32,386 bases of DNA from a virus. Position numbers and translations under genes: made by a program. The notes beneath the pieces were generated by a model, which was not told the DNA's origin, made no database searches, and saw only the letters and a list, made by a program, of their open reading frames with translations. Position 1 is the first letter of the stretch. Each line of letters opens with the position of its first letter. The stretch lies in the IMG/VR virus record IMGVR_UViG_3300013129_001282, positions 1 to 32,386 of that record. One strand, given 5' to 3'. Below are positions 6,335-14,444 of this stretch, piece after piece.

Positions 6335-6336
6335 CT

Positions 6337-6360
6337 AGGCACTTGACATAAGTGCCTTTA
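6337..6360 (+). terminator. Hairpin after tRNA-Pro overlapping the next promoter
   Basis: AGGCACTT (6337-6344) and AAGTGCCT (6350-6357) form a perfect 8-base-pair stem with loop GACAT, followed by a short TTTA run. It may end the tRNA transcript, or act as an operator, since the -35 box TTGACA of the next promoter sits at its tip. Confidence 0.5.
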
Positions 6361-6371
6361 CATCCTATACT
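6343..6371 (+). promoter_or_regulatory. Sigma70-type promoter
   Basis: TTGACA (6343-6348) and TATACT (6366-6371) with a 17-base spacer. The -35 box overlaps the inverted repeat 6337-6357. It drives the small gene at 6396 and is the nearest visible promoter for the glycan operon. Confidence 0.82.
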
Positions 6372-6395
6372 AGATACGTAAACATTCAATAACAA

Positions 6396-6623
6396 ATGTC
6401 TCGCAGTCCATTCTTTTCTAAGTTCAAGACGGACATCAAAAAACTTACTGCTGCCGTCGAGGGTACTTTTTATCTCGATGAAGAATATCCAAAACTATAT
6501 GAAAAGCTTTATAAGTATTACAAGTCCCGCAACGTATATTTTTACGATGATGTGGAAAAAGATTATAATGTAATTCTTGACAATCTTGAATACGATCTTA
6601 TGGATGCAGGTGTTCTAGTATAA
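6396..6623 (+). CDS. Small hypothetical protein, possibly early
   Basis: A 75-residue acidic protein rich in Tyr and Asp: MSRSPFFSKFKTDIKKL at the start, EKLYKYYKSRNVYFYDDVEK in the middle, and a C terminus DLMDAGVLV. It is predicted to be helical, without Cys or a membrane segment. The start ATG lies 25 bases after a strong promoter -10 box. No family is recognised. Its frame stays open after the TAA stop all the way to the next gene. Confidence 0.7.
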   Translation: MSRSPFFSKFKTDIKKLTAAVEGTFYLDEEYPKLYEKLYKYYKSRNVYFYDDVEKDYNVILDNLEYDLMDAGVLV

Positions 6624-6848
6624 GTCTCGGGAAGACTAAAAAATCGCCCTGGTCGGGATGGTCAATATGACCCCTGGGTTTCTTGCTTCCTAAAAGCAAG
6701 TGGTGGAGTCAATTATGACCCCTATTGTCCCCGCAAGATAAGGGACAATAAAAATTCTTGCTGGTGCGGATGGGGATTTTTCTCCGCCTGGTTTCCAATT
6801 TCCAGTCAAAGAATTGGTGGCGAGCCTGAAAATTTATCTTATAAGAAA
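6624..6848 (+). other. Hairpin-rich intergenic stretch, also open in frame
   Basis: These 225 bases contain seven short inverted repeats: GTCT/AGAC (6624-6636), GGTCA/TGACC (6660-6672), CTTGCTT/AAGCAAG (6682-6700), GTCA/TGAC (6708-6719), ATTGTCCC/GGGACAAT (6724-6749), GCGGA/TCCGC, and CCAATT/AATTGG. Two copies of a TCAAT(T)ATGACCCC element occur. All 75 codons in the frame of both flanking genes are stop-free but contain no ATG, GTG or TTG. The translation is rich in Trp, Cys and Gly, with related YDPW and YDPY patches. It could be a structured RNA, a remnant gene, or a readthrough extension. Confidence 0.5.
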
Positions 6849-7217
6849 ATGAGTTGTACATGTGTACGCAGGGAAAGACCTTGGGGTTGGTACGAGACTA
6901 TTGATCAAGGACAATCATACAAGGTCAAAAGGATTTATGTAAATCCAAACGCACGGTTTTCCCTTCAATATCACAATGATCGAATTGAACATTGGAACAT
7001 TGTGGAAGGGTTTGGTTTAGTTCAACTAAACGAATATACCGAATGGGTTCACCCTGGAAAGCATTTTCATATTCCAATCAACTCCCGTCACCGCATGACT
7101 GCTGGTGACGAAGGAGTTCTTTTTATTGAAGTTCAATATGGCAACTGCCATGAGGATGACATTGTGCGATTGGAAGATGATTATGGTAGAATAGGTAGTG
7201 ATTATTACACGGACTGA
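6849..7217 (+). CDS. Cupin, mannose-6-phosphate isomerase type II-like
   Basis: This 122-residue single-domain cupin matches the C-terminal domain of bifunctional mannose-6-phosphate isomerase/GDP-mannose pyrophosphorylase: RPWGWYETI (10-18), SYKVKRIYVNPNARFSLQYH (23-42), EHWNIVEGFGLV (47-58), and HPGKHFHIP. Likely metal ligands are the His and Glu residues of QYHNDRIEHW. The expected reaction is fructose-6-phosphate to mannose-6-phosphate, which would supply GDP-mannose for the epimerase at 10265. It is the first gene of the glycan operon. The stop and next ATG share one base (TGATG). No strong Shine-Dalgarno is seen. Confidence 0.82.
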   Translation: MSCTCVRRERPWGWYETIDQGQSYKVKRIYVNPNARFSLQYHNDRIEHWNIVEGFGLVQLNEYTEWVHPGKHFHIPINSRHRMTAGDEGVLFIEVQYGNCHEDDIVRLEDDYGRIGSDYYTD

Positions 7218-8149
7218 TGTTTTTAGTTACTGGCGGTGCAGGTTTTATCGGCAGTAACTTTCTTCACTATATGAAGAAAGTTACGAATGAAAAGGTCATC
7301 GTACTGGACAACTTGACTTACGCTGCGGATCTTCGGTTTATTCCTGAGGATCCGCAGTTTGAGTTTGTTTGGTGCGATATTACAAATGAAAATCATGTAG
7401 ATTATATCTTCAAGAAATATAAACCACGCAAAGTCTTTCACTTTGCTGCGGAAAGTCATGTAGATAATTCTATTACAAACTACAGACCATTTCTAGAAGC
7501 AAATGTCATTGGGACAATCAATCTTCTAAATTCTAGTCTAGCAATTGATATCCAGAAATTTCATCACATCTCTACAGATGAAGTTTATGGATCATTAGAG
7601 TATGAAGATACCGAATTATTCACAGAAGAAACACCATACGATCCACGAAATCCATATAGTGCAAGTAAAGCTGCTTCAGATCATTATGTAAAGACATGGC
7701 ATAATACTTATGGATTGCCATATCTAATTACTAATTGCAGTAATAACTATGGACAGCATCAGCACATTGAAAAACTTATTCCAAAAGTTATCTTCAATGC
7801 ACTAAAAGACGAAGTGACTTATATGTATGGTGGTGGACAGCAGATCAGAGACTGGTTATACGTTTATGATCATTGCCGTGCTATTTGGTCTTTGGAAGAA
7901 CAACGTGTAATGAACGATCACTTCAATATTGGCGGTGATTGTGAATTGCAGAACATTGTAGTCACAAAAAAGATCTTAGATATTCTTGGTAAACCACATA
8001 GTTTGATTGGAGTATCACACGATCGTCCTGGGCAGGACAAAAGATATGGGATGAGTTTTGAAAAACTGACTAAGACTACAGGATGGATCCCACATATGGA
8101 TTTTGATCAAGCACTGAAAATGACTGTTGATTGGTATTTGGGGCAATGA
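7217..8149 (+). CDS. rmlB: dTDP-glucose 4,6-dehydratase
   Basis: A 310-residue extended short-chain dehydrogenase. The NAD-binding motif GGAGFIGSN is at the N terminus, followed by the family signatures HFAAESHVDNSI, HISTDEVYGSL and YSASKAASDHYVKT with catalytic Tyr and Lys. IRDWLYVYDHCRAIW and DRPGQDKRYGM near the C terminus fit RmlB closely. It converts dTDP-glucose to dTDP-4-keto-6-deoxyglucose, the entry to deoxysugars. No RmlA, RmlC or RmlD is visible, so the substrate must come from the host or from genes outside this window. It is 4-base coupled (ATGA) to the next gene. Confidence 0.9.
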   Translation: MFLVTGGAGFIGSNFLHYMKKVTNEKVIVLDNLTYAADLRFIPEDPQFEFVWCDITNENHVDYIFKKYKPRKVFHFAAESHVDNSITNYRPFLEANVIGTINLLNSSLAIDIQKFHHISTDEVYGSLEYEDTELFTEETPYDPRNPYSASKAASDHYVKTWHNTYGLPYLITNCSNNYGQHQHIEKLIPKVIFNALKDEVTYMYGGGQQIRDWLYVYDHCRAIWSLEEQRVMNDHFNIGGDCELQNIVVTKKILDILGKPHSLIGVSHDRPGQDKRYGMSFEKLTKTTGWIPHMDFDQALKMTVDWYLGQ

Positions 8150-8961
8150 TTTCTTTATACGGTGGCACTGGGTTTGTAGGTGGTAATTTCAGAAAGATGT
8201 ATGACGATTGCATAGAAATGCAACGTGATGAACGCAAACCAAAGACAAAAGACATTCTATATTTTATTTCTACGGTTGACAATTATAATGTTCATGATAG
8301 AATTACACTTGACGTAGAGACTAATCTAAAAGTCTTATGTGAAGTATTAGATCACTGTAGATCCGAAGACATTACATTCAATTTTATTAGTTCCTGGTTT
8401 GTATATGGTAAAACTTCATACATGCCAGCAAAAGAAGATGCACGTTGTGAACCAACTGGGTTTTATTCCATCACTAAACGCTGTGCAGAACAACTAATCA
8501 TGTCGTTCGCAGATACATATGGAATGAAGTATCGTATTCTTCGACTTTGTAATGTTCTTGGTGCTGGTGATCAAAAAGCATCTAGGAAAAAGAATGCTAT
8601 TACTTGGTTGATTGATGAACTCAAACTTCATCATGACATCAAACTTTATAACAATGGATCACATTGTCGTGATATAATGCACGTTCAAGATGTTTGTCGT
8701 GCAATCAAACTAGTTACCGACAAAGGTAACCTAAACGAGATTTATAATGTTGGATCTGGCAAACCAACATCAGTAGGCGAAATCATCCATCTTGCCAACC
8801 ACTATATAAAGTCGAAGGGTAAGATTGAGAACATGGAACCACCAGTGTTCCACAAGAATGTTCAGACAGAAAATTTCTGGATGGACACAAAGAAACTTCA
8901 ATCACTTGGATTTGAACCAAAACTTTCTTTAGAATTCATTGTAAAAGATTTATGTCTGTAA
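8146..8961 (+). CDS. NAD-dependent sugar epimerase/reductase
   Basis: ATG 8146 overlaps the rmlB stop and gives 271 residues starting MISLYGGTGFVGGNF, a nucleotide-binding Rossmann motif. FISSWFVYGKTSYMPAKEDA and YSITKRCAEQLI supply the Ser and Tyr-x3-Lys of short-chain dehydrogenases; NNGSHCRDIMHVQDVCRA and NVGSGKPTSVGE are typical of sugar epimerase/dehydratase folds. Between rmlB and an RfbH-type dehydratase, a role as 4-keto reductase like abequose or paratose synthase is plausible, but this is inference. It is shorter than usual (about 300 residues or more). Confidence 0.78.
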   Translation: MISLYGGTGFVGGNFRKMYDDCIEMQRDERKPKTKDILYFISTVDNYNVHDRITLDVETNLKVLCEVLDHCRSEDITFNFISSWFVYGKTSYMPAKEDARCEPTGFYSITKRCAEQLIMSFADTYGMKYRILRLCNVLGAGDQKASRKKNAITWLIDELKLHHDIKLYNNGSHCRDIMHVQDVCRAIKLVTDKGNLNEIYNVGSGKPTSVGEIIHLANHYIKSKGKIENMEPPVFHKNVQTENFWMDTKKLQSLGFEPKLSLEFIVKDLCL

Positions 8962-10268
8962 ACGACAAAGTAACAAATTTTATTTCACAACTTCAACGCG
9001 ATAAAGAAAACCTTTTCCCTTATCTTGCTAATAAAGATTGGAAGAAGGGTGATCAGATTTTCTATTCTGGTCCTTACTGGGATGAACGTGAAGTTGCTGC
9101 AGCGATTACAACGCTTTTAGAAGGTAAGTGGTTGCCTGCTGGTGAGGAAGTCAATAAGTTTGAACGAGCATTTTCTAAAATGTTCGATTTCAAGCATTCG
9201 GTAATGGTCAACTCAGGTTCTTCTGCGAACCTAGTCATGATTGCTGCACTAAAGAAATACTTTGACTGGCAAGATGGTGATGAGATCATCGTCTGTGCTT
9301 GTGGTTTCCCAACTACAATCAATCCAATTATTCAGAATGGATTGAATCCAATCTTTGTTGACATTGATTACAGTGATCTGAACTGGAACCTAGACCAGAT
9401 CCGTGAAAAGATTACAACCAGAACAAAGGCAGTATTCTCTTCACCTGTTTTGGGAAATCCCTACGACTTCGATAAGTTTCTCGATATTGTCCACAGGTAT
9501 AACCTTCATTACATCGCTGACAACTGTGATAGTCTTGGCAGTAGGTGGAGAGGTGATCTTCTTACCAAACATGCCGTCGCAGCGTCGTGTTCGTTTTATC
9601 CAGCGCATCATATCAGTACTATCGAAGGAGGAATGGTTTCCTCTAATATTGAAGAGATTGTCCAGATCGCTAGATCTTTTGCCTGGTGGGGTCGTGGATG
9701 CTACTGTGTAGGATCCCAGAATAAATTGCCCAACGGTGTCTGTGGAAATCGCTTTGACCGTTGGTTGGAAGGGTACGATAAGGATGTCGATCATAAGTAT
9801 GTCTTCGGCGTTCAAGGATACAACCTCAAGCCTGCTGACTTGCAAGGGTCTATTGGGCTCGTACAGTTGGAGAAGCAAATAGAGATACATGCTATCCGTC
9901 GTCTCAACAAAGCTCGACTTCATGAGATCTTCTCTAAGATCCCTGGTGTGAGGGTTATTGAAGAGAAAGAACATGCTGAAACCTCCTGGTTTGGAGTTCC
10001 TATTGTATATGAGGACGGTAAACCGAACCTTGTGAAATATTTAGAAGAGCATGGTATTCAGACAAGAAATTATTTCGCTGGTAATATTCTTGCACATCCT
10101 GGATACAGGCACATTGAACCAGCATCCAATTATCCTAACGCATCTAAGGTGTTAGATAACGTATTTTTCCTCGGATGTAGCCCAGTTATTACCCTTGAAA
10201 TGATTGGCTACATAGAAGAGGTTGTTGAAAACTATACAAAAAACAATTTACAATGGTATCCAGTATGA
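8952..10268 (+). CDS. rfbH: E1/RfbH-type 4-keto-6-deoxyhexose 3-dehydrase
   Basis: A 438-residue DegT/DnrJ-fold protein. The PLP-linking Lys of aminotransferases is replaced by His in SFYPAHHISTIEGG (His219-His220), the hallmark of the E1 dehydrase of 3,6-dideoxyhexose synthesis. Four cysteines, C192, C250, C252 and C264, resemble its [2Fe-2S] motif; the C192-x57-C250-x-C252 spacing matches the motif known for E1, while the last spacing is x11 rather than x7. It would remove the 3-hydroxyl of a 4-keto-6-deoxyhexose using PMP. ColD-type enzymes also have the His but lack the cluster. The partner reductase (E3/RfbI) is not seen here. The start overlaps the previous gene by 10 bases. Confidence 0.88.
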   Translation: MSVNDKVTNFISQLQRDKENLFPYLANKDWKKGDQIFYSGPYWDEREVAAAITTLLEGKWLPAGEEVNKFERAFSKMFDFKHSVMVNSGSSANLVMIAALKKYFDWQDGDEIIVCACGFPTTINPIIQNGLNPIFVDIDYSDLNWNLDQIREKITTRTKAVFSSPVLGNPYDFDKFLDIVHRYNLHYIADNCDSLGSRWRGDLLTKHAVAASCSFYPAHHISTIEGGMVSSNIEEIVQIARSFAWWGRGCYCVGSQNKLPNGVCGNRFDRWLEGYDKDVDHKYVFGVQGYNLKPADLQGSIGLVQLEKQIEIHAIRRLNKARLHEIFSKIPGVRVIEEKEHAETSWFGVPIVYEDGKPNLVKYLEEHGIQTRNYFAGNILAHPGYRHIEPASNYPNASKVLDNVFFLGCSPVITLEMIGYIEEVVENYTKNNLQWYPV

Positions 10269-11311
10269 CACAGTATACTAAGAAAGCACTAGTTCTTGGT
10301 GCAGGTGGATTTATCGGCAGTCACATGGTCAAACGTCTCAAGTCTGAAGGATATTGGGTACGTGGAGTAGACCTAAAGAGACCAGAATTTTCTCCAACAG
10401 AAGCAGATGAATTTGTAATAGGAGATCTTCGTGATACATCTTTTGTTGCACGTTGTCTTCAGTATAAAGGAACACGAGGGAACTTTTATCATTCAGTTCC
10501 TTATCGTTATATTCAAGTATTCGATGAAATCTATCAGTTCGCTGCTGACATGGGCGGTGCTGGTTTTGTCTTTACTGGGGAACATGATGCAGACATCATG
10601 CATAACTCAGTATCAATCAACTTGAATGTGCTTGATCAGCAAGCAAAGATGAATGAGCAATATGGTGAAAATCGCACGAAGATTTTCTATTCTGGATCCG
10701 CTTGTATGTATCCAGAGCACAATCAACTTGATCCTAATAACCCAGACTGTCGTGAAGAAAGTGCTTATCCAGCAGATCCAGACAGTGAGTATGGTTGGGA
10801 AAAGTTATTTTCGGAACGTCTTTATTTTGCCTATCATCGCAACTATAATATTCCTGTCCGTGTTGCCAGATATCATAATATCTTTGGTCCCGAGGGAACC
10901 TGGGAAGGTGGACGTGAGAAAGCTCCTGCAGCAATTTGTCGTAAAGTTGCATATCTTCAAAAGGAAGGTGGGTCTATAGAAGTATGGGGTGATGGAAAAC
11001 AAACTCGCTCATTTCTTTATATTGATGAGTGTATTGAAGCAACTCGTCGTTTGATGGATAGCGACTTCATGGGTCCAGTAAACATTGGATCTGAGGAAAT
11101 GGTTACTATCAATCAACTTGTAGAAACTGCTGCTAAAGTTGCAGGAAAGTTTGTTGATAAAGAACACATTGACGGTCCTCTTGGTGTTCGCGGACGCAAT
11201 TCCAATAACGATCTCATCCGTGAGAAACTTGGTTGGGATTATTCTATGACATTAGAAGAAGGAATTCGTAAAACATATTTTTGGATTTTAGAACAGAGTG
11301 CTAAGAAATGA
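10265..11311 (+). CDS. GDP-mannose 3,5-epimerase
   Basis: ATG 10265 (ATGA coupling with rfbH) gives 348 residues. After GAGGFIGSHMV the protein carries the distinctive series QFAADMGGAGFV, FYSGSACMYPEH, YGWEKLFSERLY with Tyr-x3-Lys, ARYHNIFGPEGTWEGGREKA and PAAICRKVA, all characteristic of plant-type GDP-mannose 3',5'-epimerase rather than UDP-glucose epimerase. The family converts GDP-D-mannose to GDP-L-galactose (and GDP-L-gulose). The cupin at 6849 could help supply mannose-6-phosphate. No GDP-mannose 4,6-dehydratase or fucose synthase is in the window, which matters for the fucosyltransferase-like genes downstream. Confidence 0.9.
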   Translation: MTQYTKKALVLGAGGFIGSHMVKRLKSEGYWVRGVDLKRPEFSPTEADEFVIGDLRDTSFVARCLQYKGTRGNFYHSVPYRYIQVFDEIYQFAADMGGAGFVFTGEHDADIMHNSVSINLNVLDQQAKMNEQYGENRTKIFYSGSACMYPEHNQLDPNNPDCREESAYPADPDSEYGWEKLFSERLYFAYHRNYNIPVRVARYHNIFGPEGTWEGGREKAPAAICRKVAYLQKEGGSIEVWGDGKQTRSFLYIDECIEATRRLMDSDFMGPVNIGSEEMVTINQLVETAAKVAGKFVDKEHIDGPLGVRGRNSNNDLIREKLGWDYSMTLEEGIRKTYFWILEQSAKK

Positions 11312-12207
11312 AGTGTTTAGTTACTGGTGGTGCTGGATTTATTGGTTCTCATCTTGTTGATAAACTTATAAATCTTAGGCATACTGTCATTGTAATTGAT
11401 GACGAAAGTGCTATTTCTAATTCCGAATTTTATCATAATGATGAAGCAGTTTATTATAAAAATGATATCTGCGATTATAAAAGCACTAGAGAATTATATG
11501 ATGGTGTAGATTTTGTTTTTCATTTGGCTGCTAATGCACGAATTCAAATTGGATTGAAAAATCCTATTCGTTGTGTCGAAGTAAATACTCTTGGAACAAC
11601 AACAGTTCTTCAGTGTGCAAGAGAAGCAGGTGTGAGGAAAGTAATTTATTCTTCCACTTCATCTTCTTATGGTTTGAAAAATAAACCTCCACTAAGAGAA
11701 GATATGCTTGAGGATTGTCTCAATCCATATTCAGTTTCTAAAGTGTCTGGAGAGAAATTGTGCAAAATGTATACTGACTTATTTGAATTGAAGACAGTCA
11801 TTCTAAGATATTTTAATGTTTATGGAGAACGTCAGCCACTAAAAGGACAATATGCTCCAGTTATAGGTTTGTTTTTAGAACAAGCAAAGCGTGAAGAAGC
11901 ACTTACAGTTGTTGGCGATGGTGAGCAACGCAGAGACTTTACACATGTTTCTGATGTTGTACAAGCAAATGTCGATTGCATGTATACAAATGCATATGGC
12001 ATCATCAATATTGGAACTGGAAGAAATTATTCAGTAAATCAAATTGCTAAAATGATCTCAAACAATCATGTATACATAGATGCGAGACCTGGAGAAAGTA
12101 GAGAAACATTAGCTAATATTTCTAAAGCAAAATTTTATCTTGACTGGGAACCAAAAGTAAGAGTTGAAGAATGGATCGATGAACACAAATTACAATGCGG
12201 ATTGTGA
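11308..12207 (+). CDS. NAD-dependent nucleotide-sugar 4-epimerase-like
   Basis: A 299-residue extended SDR: CLVTGGAGFIGSHLVDKL at the N terminus, VFHLAANARIQIGL, IYSSTSSSYGL with catalytic Ser/Thr, NPYSVSKVSGEKLC with Tyr-x3-Lys, and ILRYFNVYGERQPL. These fit UDP-glucose/UDP-GlcNAc C4-epimerases (GalE or WbpP group). The exact nucleotide sugar cannot be told from sequence alone. It starts by ATGA overlap with the previous gene and its last 29 bases overlap the FkbM-like gene. Confidence 0.82.
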   Translation: MKCLVTGGAGFIGSHLVDKLINLRHTVIVIDDESAISNSEFYHNDEAVYYKNDICDYKSTRELYDGVDFVFHLAANARIQIGLKNPIRCVEVNTLGTTTVLQCAREAGVRKVIYSSTSSSYGLKNKPPLREDMLEDCLNPYSVSKVSGEKLCKMYTDLFELKTVILRYFNVYGERQPLKGQYAPVIGLFLEQAKREEALTVVGDGEQRRDFTHVSDVVQANVDCMYTNAYGIINIGTGRNYSVNQIAKMISNNHVYIDARPGESRETLANISKAKFYLDWEPKVRVEEWIDEHKLQCGL

Positions 12208-12838
12208 TATCCTAAACAATCCCTTTTCTGGGATGGAAAAAATCAAAAGAAATTTTTCTCAAGCATATCAAGACTTGTTTGTTTTGACAATGCTTCAGGG
12301 AAAGCGTAGTGGAAAGTATCTTGAAGTTGGTGCTAATCATCCAGTAGAGTTCAACAATACTTTTCTTTTAGAAGATAAGTTTAGTTGGAAAGGTATTTCT
12401 GTAGAAATCAATAAAGAAATGGTTGAATTGTTCAATACAGTTCGCCACAATAAGTGCGATTATGCAGACGGAACTGTGTTTGATTTTCAAAAGAAATTAG
12501 ACGGTCGTAGGTGGAAAGATAAAGCGATTGATTATCTTTCATTAGATTGTGAACCAGCAATGACAACTTATAAAATTTTGACTAGAATTCCTTTTGATGA
12601 ATACAAAGTTTCTGTAATTACATATGAAACTGATGTCTATAAAGATGGTTCTCAAGCAAGAGAACTATCAAGAGAATTTCTAAAATCAAAAGGATTTGAA
12701 CTTGTTGCTGCTGATGTATGCAATGGTGGCAATCCTTATGAAGATTGGTATGTAGATCCTATGGTTATTCCAGAAACACTTTGGGGTCCATTTATTTCTG
12801 AAGGTGCTGAAGCAAGAAGTCTATTTGTATGTCAGTAA
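12179..12838 (+). CDS. FkbM-like methyltransferase, copy 1
   Basis: A 219-residue protein if begun at ATG 12179. The core has FSQAYQDLFVLTML, GKYLEVGANHPVEFNNTFLL (the SAM-binding GxN-type loop of FkbM-like methyltransferases) and WKGISVEINKEMVEL with an acidic ribose-binding Glu. FkbM relatives O-methylate sugars or small molecules. A paralogue lies at 16800, and its N terminus also has TNY about 25 residues before the SQxxQD motif; that shared feature supports ATG 12179 over ATG 12233. The start overlaps the epimerase gene by 29 bases. Activity on the glycan is inferred from context. Confidence 0.75.
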   Translation: MNTNYNADCDILNNPFSGMEKIKRNFSQAYQDLFVLTMLQGKRSGKYLEVGANHPVEFNNTFLLEDKFSWKGISVEINKEMVELFNTVRHNKCDYADGTVFDFQKKLDGRRWKDKAIDYLSLDCEPAMTTYKILTRIPFDEYKVSVITYETDVYKDGSQARELSREFLKSKGFELVAADVCNGGNPYEDWYVDPMVIPETLWGPFISEGAEARSLFVCQ

Positions 12839-13608
12839 AAATTTCTCATTGGTACGGAAGACTTGGTAATAACATCCAGCAATGTGCTGTTGGGTGTATG
12901 CTTGCTGAAGCATTGACGACTCAGTTTGAAAGTATTGATCATGAGATTATTTCTAAAATGCATAGGGTATTTGGATATAATTCTGATGAAATTGTATCAA
13001 AATTTTTTTACTGGGAAGGTCCTTATAAAGAAGTCAATATTCCAGTTGGACATATCTATCGCAACATGCGTAGGATCTGTAAAGAATACATTGCACCATA
13101 CCTCAAACTTCCATCAAGATCTTCGATCGGGGATGATACTATTGTTATTCACATAAGAAGTGGAGATATCTTTGATCAAGTTCATCCTAATGGACATCAA
13201 TATACTCCCAATCCTCTTGATTTTTATAACAAATTACTTACCAATTTTGAAAAGGCGATTGTCGTTACCGAACCAGATACAAATAATCCCATTGTTGAAA
13301 TTCTTAGACAGAACTCAAAGGTAACGATTCAATCTTCTTCTGTTGCTGAAGATTTTGCAACGCTAATGTCCGCAAAAAATTTAGCGAATTCTGGTGTTGG
13401 TACATTTTGTGTTGCTGCTGCATTATGTAGTAGTAATATTCAAAATTTTTACTGTACTGATTTGATGTTGACAGAACATCTAAATTATAGTATGCTTATC
13501 AATACGGATGTCAATGTTCATCAATTGAAGTTGAACAACTATCTGCAAGTTGGTGAGTGGACAAATACAGAAAAGCAAAGAAATTTTATTCTTGAATATG
13601 TTTTATGA
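12829..13608 (+). CDS. Fucosyltransferase-like glycosyltransferase (GT11-type)
   Basis: A 259-residue protein starting MSVKISHWYGRLGNNIQQCA. The RLGNN-Q motif at the N terminus and IVIHIRSGDIFDQ (HxRxGD) in the centre are the nucleotide-sugar-binding signatures shared by GT11, GT23 and O-fucosyltransferases. SAKNLANSGVGTFCVAAAL corresponds to the C-terminal acceptor/donor motif. It is more divergent than the GT11 gene at 18154. The donor may be a GDP-L-sugar. It overlaps its neighbours by 10 and 4 bases. Confidence 0.75.
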   Translation: MSVKISHWYGRLGNNIQQCAVGCMLAEALTTQFESIDHEIISKMHRVFGYNSDEIVSKFFYWEGPYKEVNIPVGHIYRNMRRICKEYIAPYLKLPSRSSIGDDTIVIHIRSGDIFDQVHPNGHQYTPNPLDFYNKLLTNFEKAIVVTEPDTNNPIVEILRQNSKVTIQSSSVAEDFATLMSAKNLANSGVGTFCVAAALCSSNIQNFYCTDLMLTEHLNYSMLINTDVNVHQLKLNNYLQVGEWTNTEKQRNFILEYVL

Positions 13609-14444
13609 AAATTTTTGACACGTTCACTTTTTATAATGAACTTGATCTATTAGAACTTAGGATGAATATTCTAGGTGATGTTGTAGATTATTTTGTTATC
13701 AATGAAGCTACGATCACCTTTACTGGAAAAGAAAAACCATTATATTTTTTAGAGAATAAAGATCGCTTCAAAAAGTGGGAAGATAAAATCATTCATCACG
13801 TCACTGTCGATGACAATAAAACTTTAGAAAAGTATTGGGAAGGTGTTCCATATCATCGAAGCATGATAGAGGATAATATCTATCAACTTCCCATTCATTA
13901 TCAGCGTGCTTGTTTTCATAAAGATAGTGCAATCTATGCGTTGTTAGATCATGCACAGGATGATGATATTATTTTGACTGGTGATGCTGATGAGATTGCT
14001 AATCCTGAAGCAATCAAATCAATTAGCGAATGGTTTGACCCTATCAATCATTATGTTCTAAATGGACCAGTTTATTATTACTATCTAAATCTACTATGTG
14101 AAAAAGAATGGATGGGAACAAGAGTTTCCACTATGAAGATGTTGAAGAGTATGAGTGTAGATAAACTCAGACAGTCACATCAAGATGCATGGAAAGTTGA
14201 AGATGGATCTTGGCATTGGAGTTTCTTCGGTGATGCTGATACTGTTCGTACAAAGATGGATGCATACGAACATCAAGAAAACAATCTTCCAGAATTCAGG
14301 GACAGTATGGAAGAACGTATTGAAAAAGGAATAGATCCTTTTGGTAGAGATTACCTCTATACCCCACAGGTTGTTCCCATCGATGTCACTTTTCCAGAGT
14401 ACATCATTCAAAATCAAGATAAGTTAGAGAAGTTTATCAAGTGA
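13605..14444 (+). CDS. GT17-like glycosyltransferase
   Basis: A 279-residue protein with the GT17 pattern: MKIFDTFTFYNELDLLELRM at the start, YFVINEATITFTG, and DDIILTGDADEIANPEAI containing a DxD metal-binding motif. DGSWHWSFFGDAD and the HQENN region also match the family. GT17 includes eukaryotic beta-1,4-mannosyl-glycoprotein GlcNAc-transferase (bisecting GlcNAc), and bacterial and viral members exist. It likely transfers a UDP-sugar, perhaps GlcNAc. The start is ATGA-coupled and the stop overlaps the GTG of the next gene. Confidence 0.85.
   Translation: MKIFDTFTFYNELDLLELRMNILGDVVDYFVINEATITFTGKEKPLYFLENKDRFKKWEDKIIHHVTVDDNKTLEKYWEGVPYHRSMIEDNIYQLPIHYQRACFHKDSAIYALLDHAQDDDIILTGDADEIANPEAIKSISEWFDPINHYVLNGPVYYYYLNLLCEKEWMGTRVSTMKMLKSMSVDKLRQSHQDAWKVEDGSWHWSFFGDADTVRTKMDAYEHQENNLPEFRDSMEERIEKGIDPFGRDYLYTPQVVPIDVTFPEYIIQNQDKLEKFIK

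Noticed and set aside
9441-9974. Long minus-strand frame opposite the RfbH-like gene
   Set aside because: It has no recognisable domain and lies wholly inside a well-supported gene; it reflects codon bias on the other strand.
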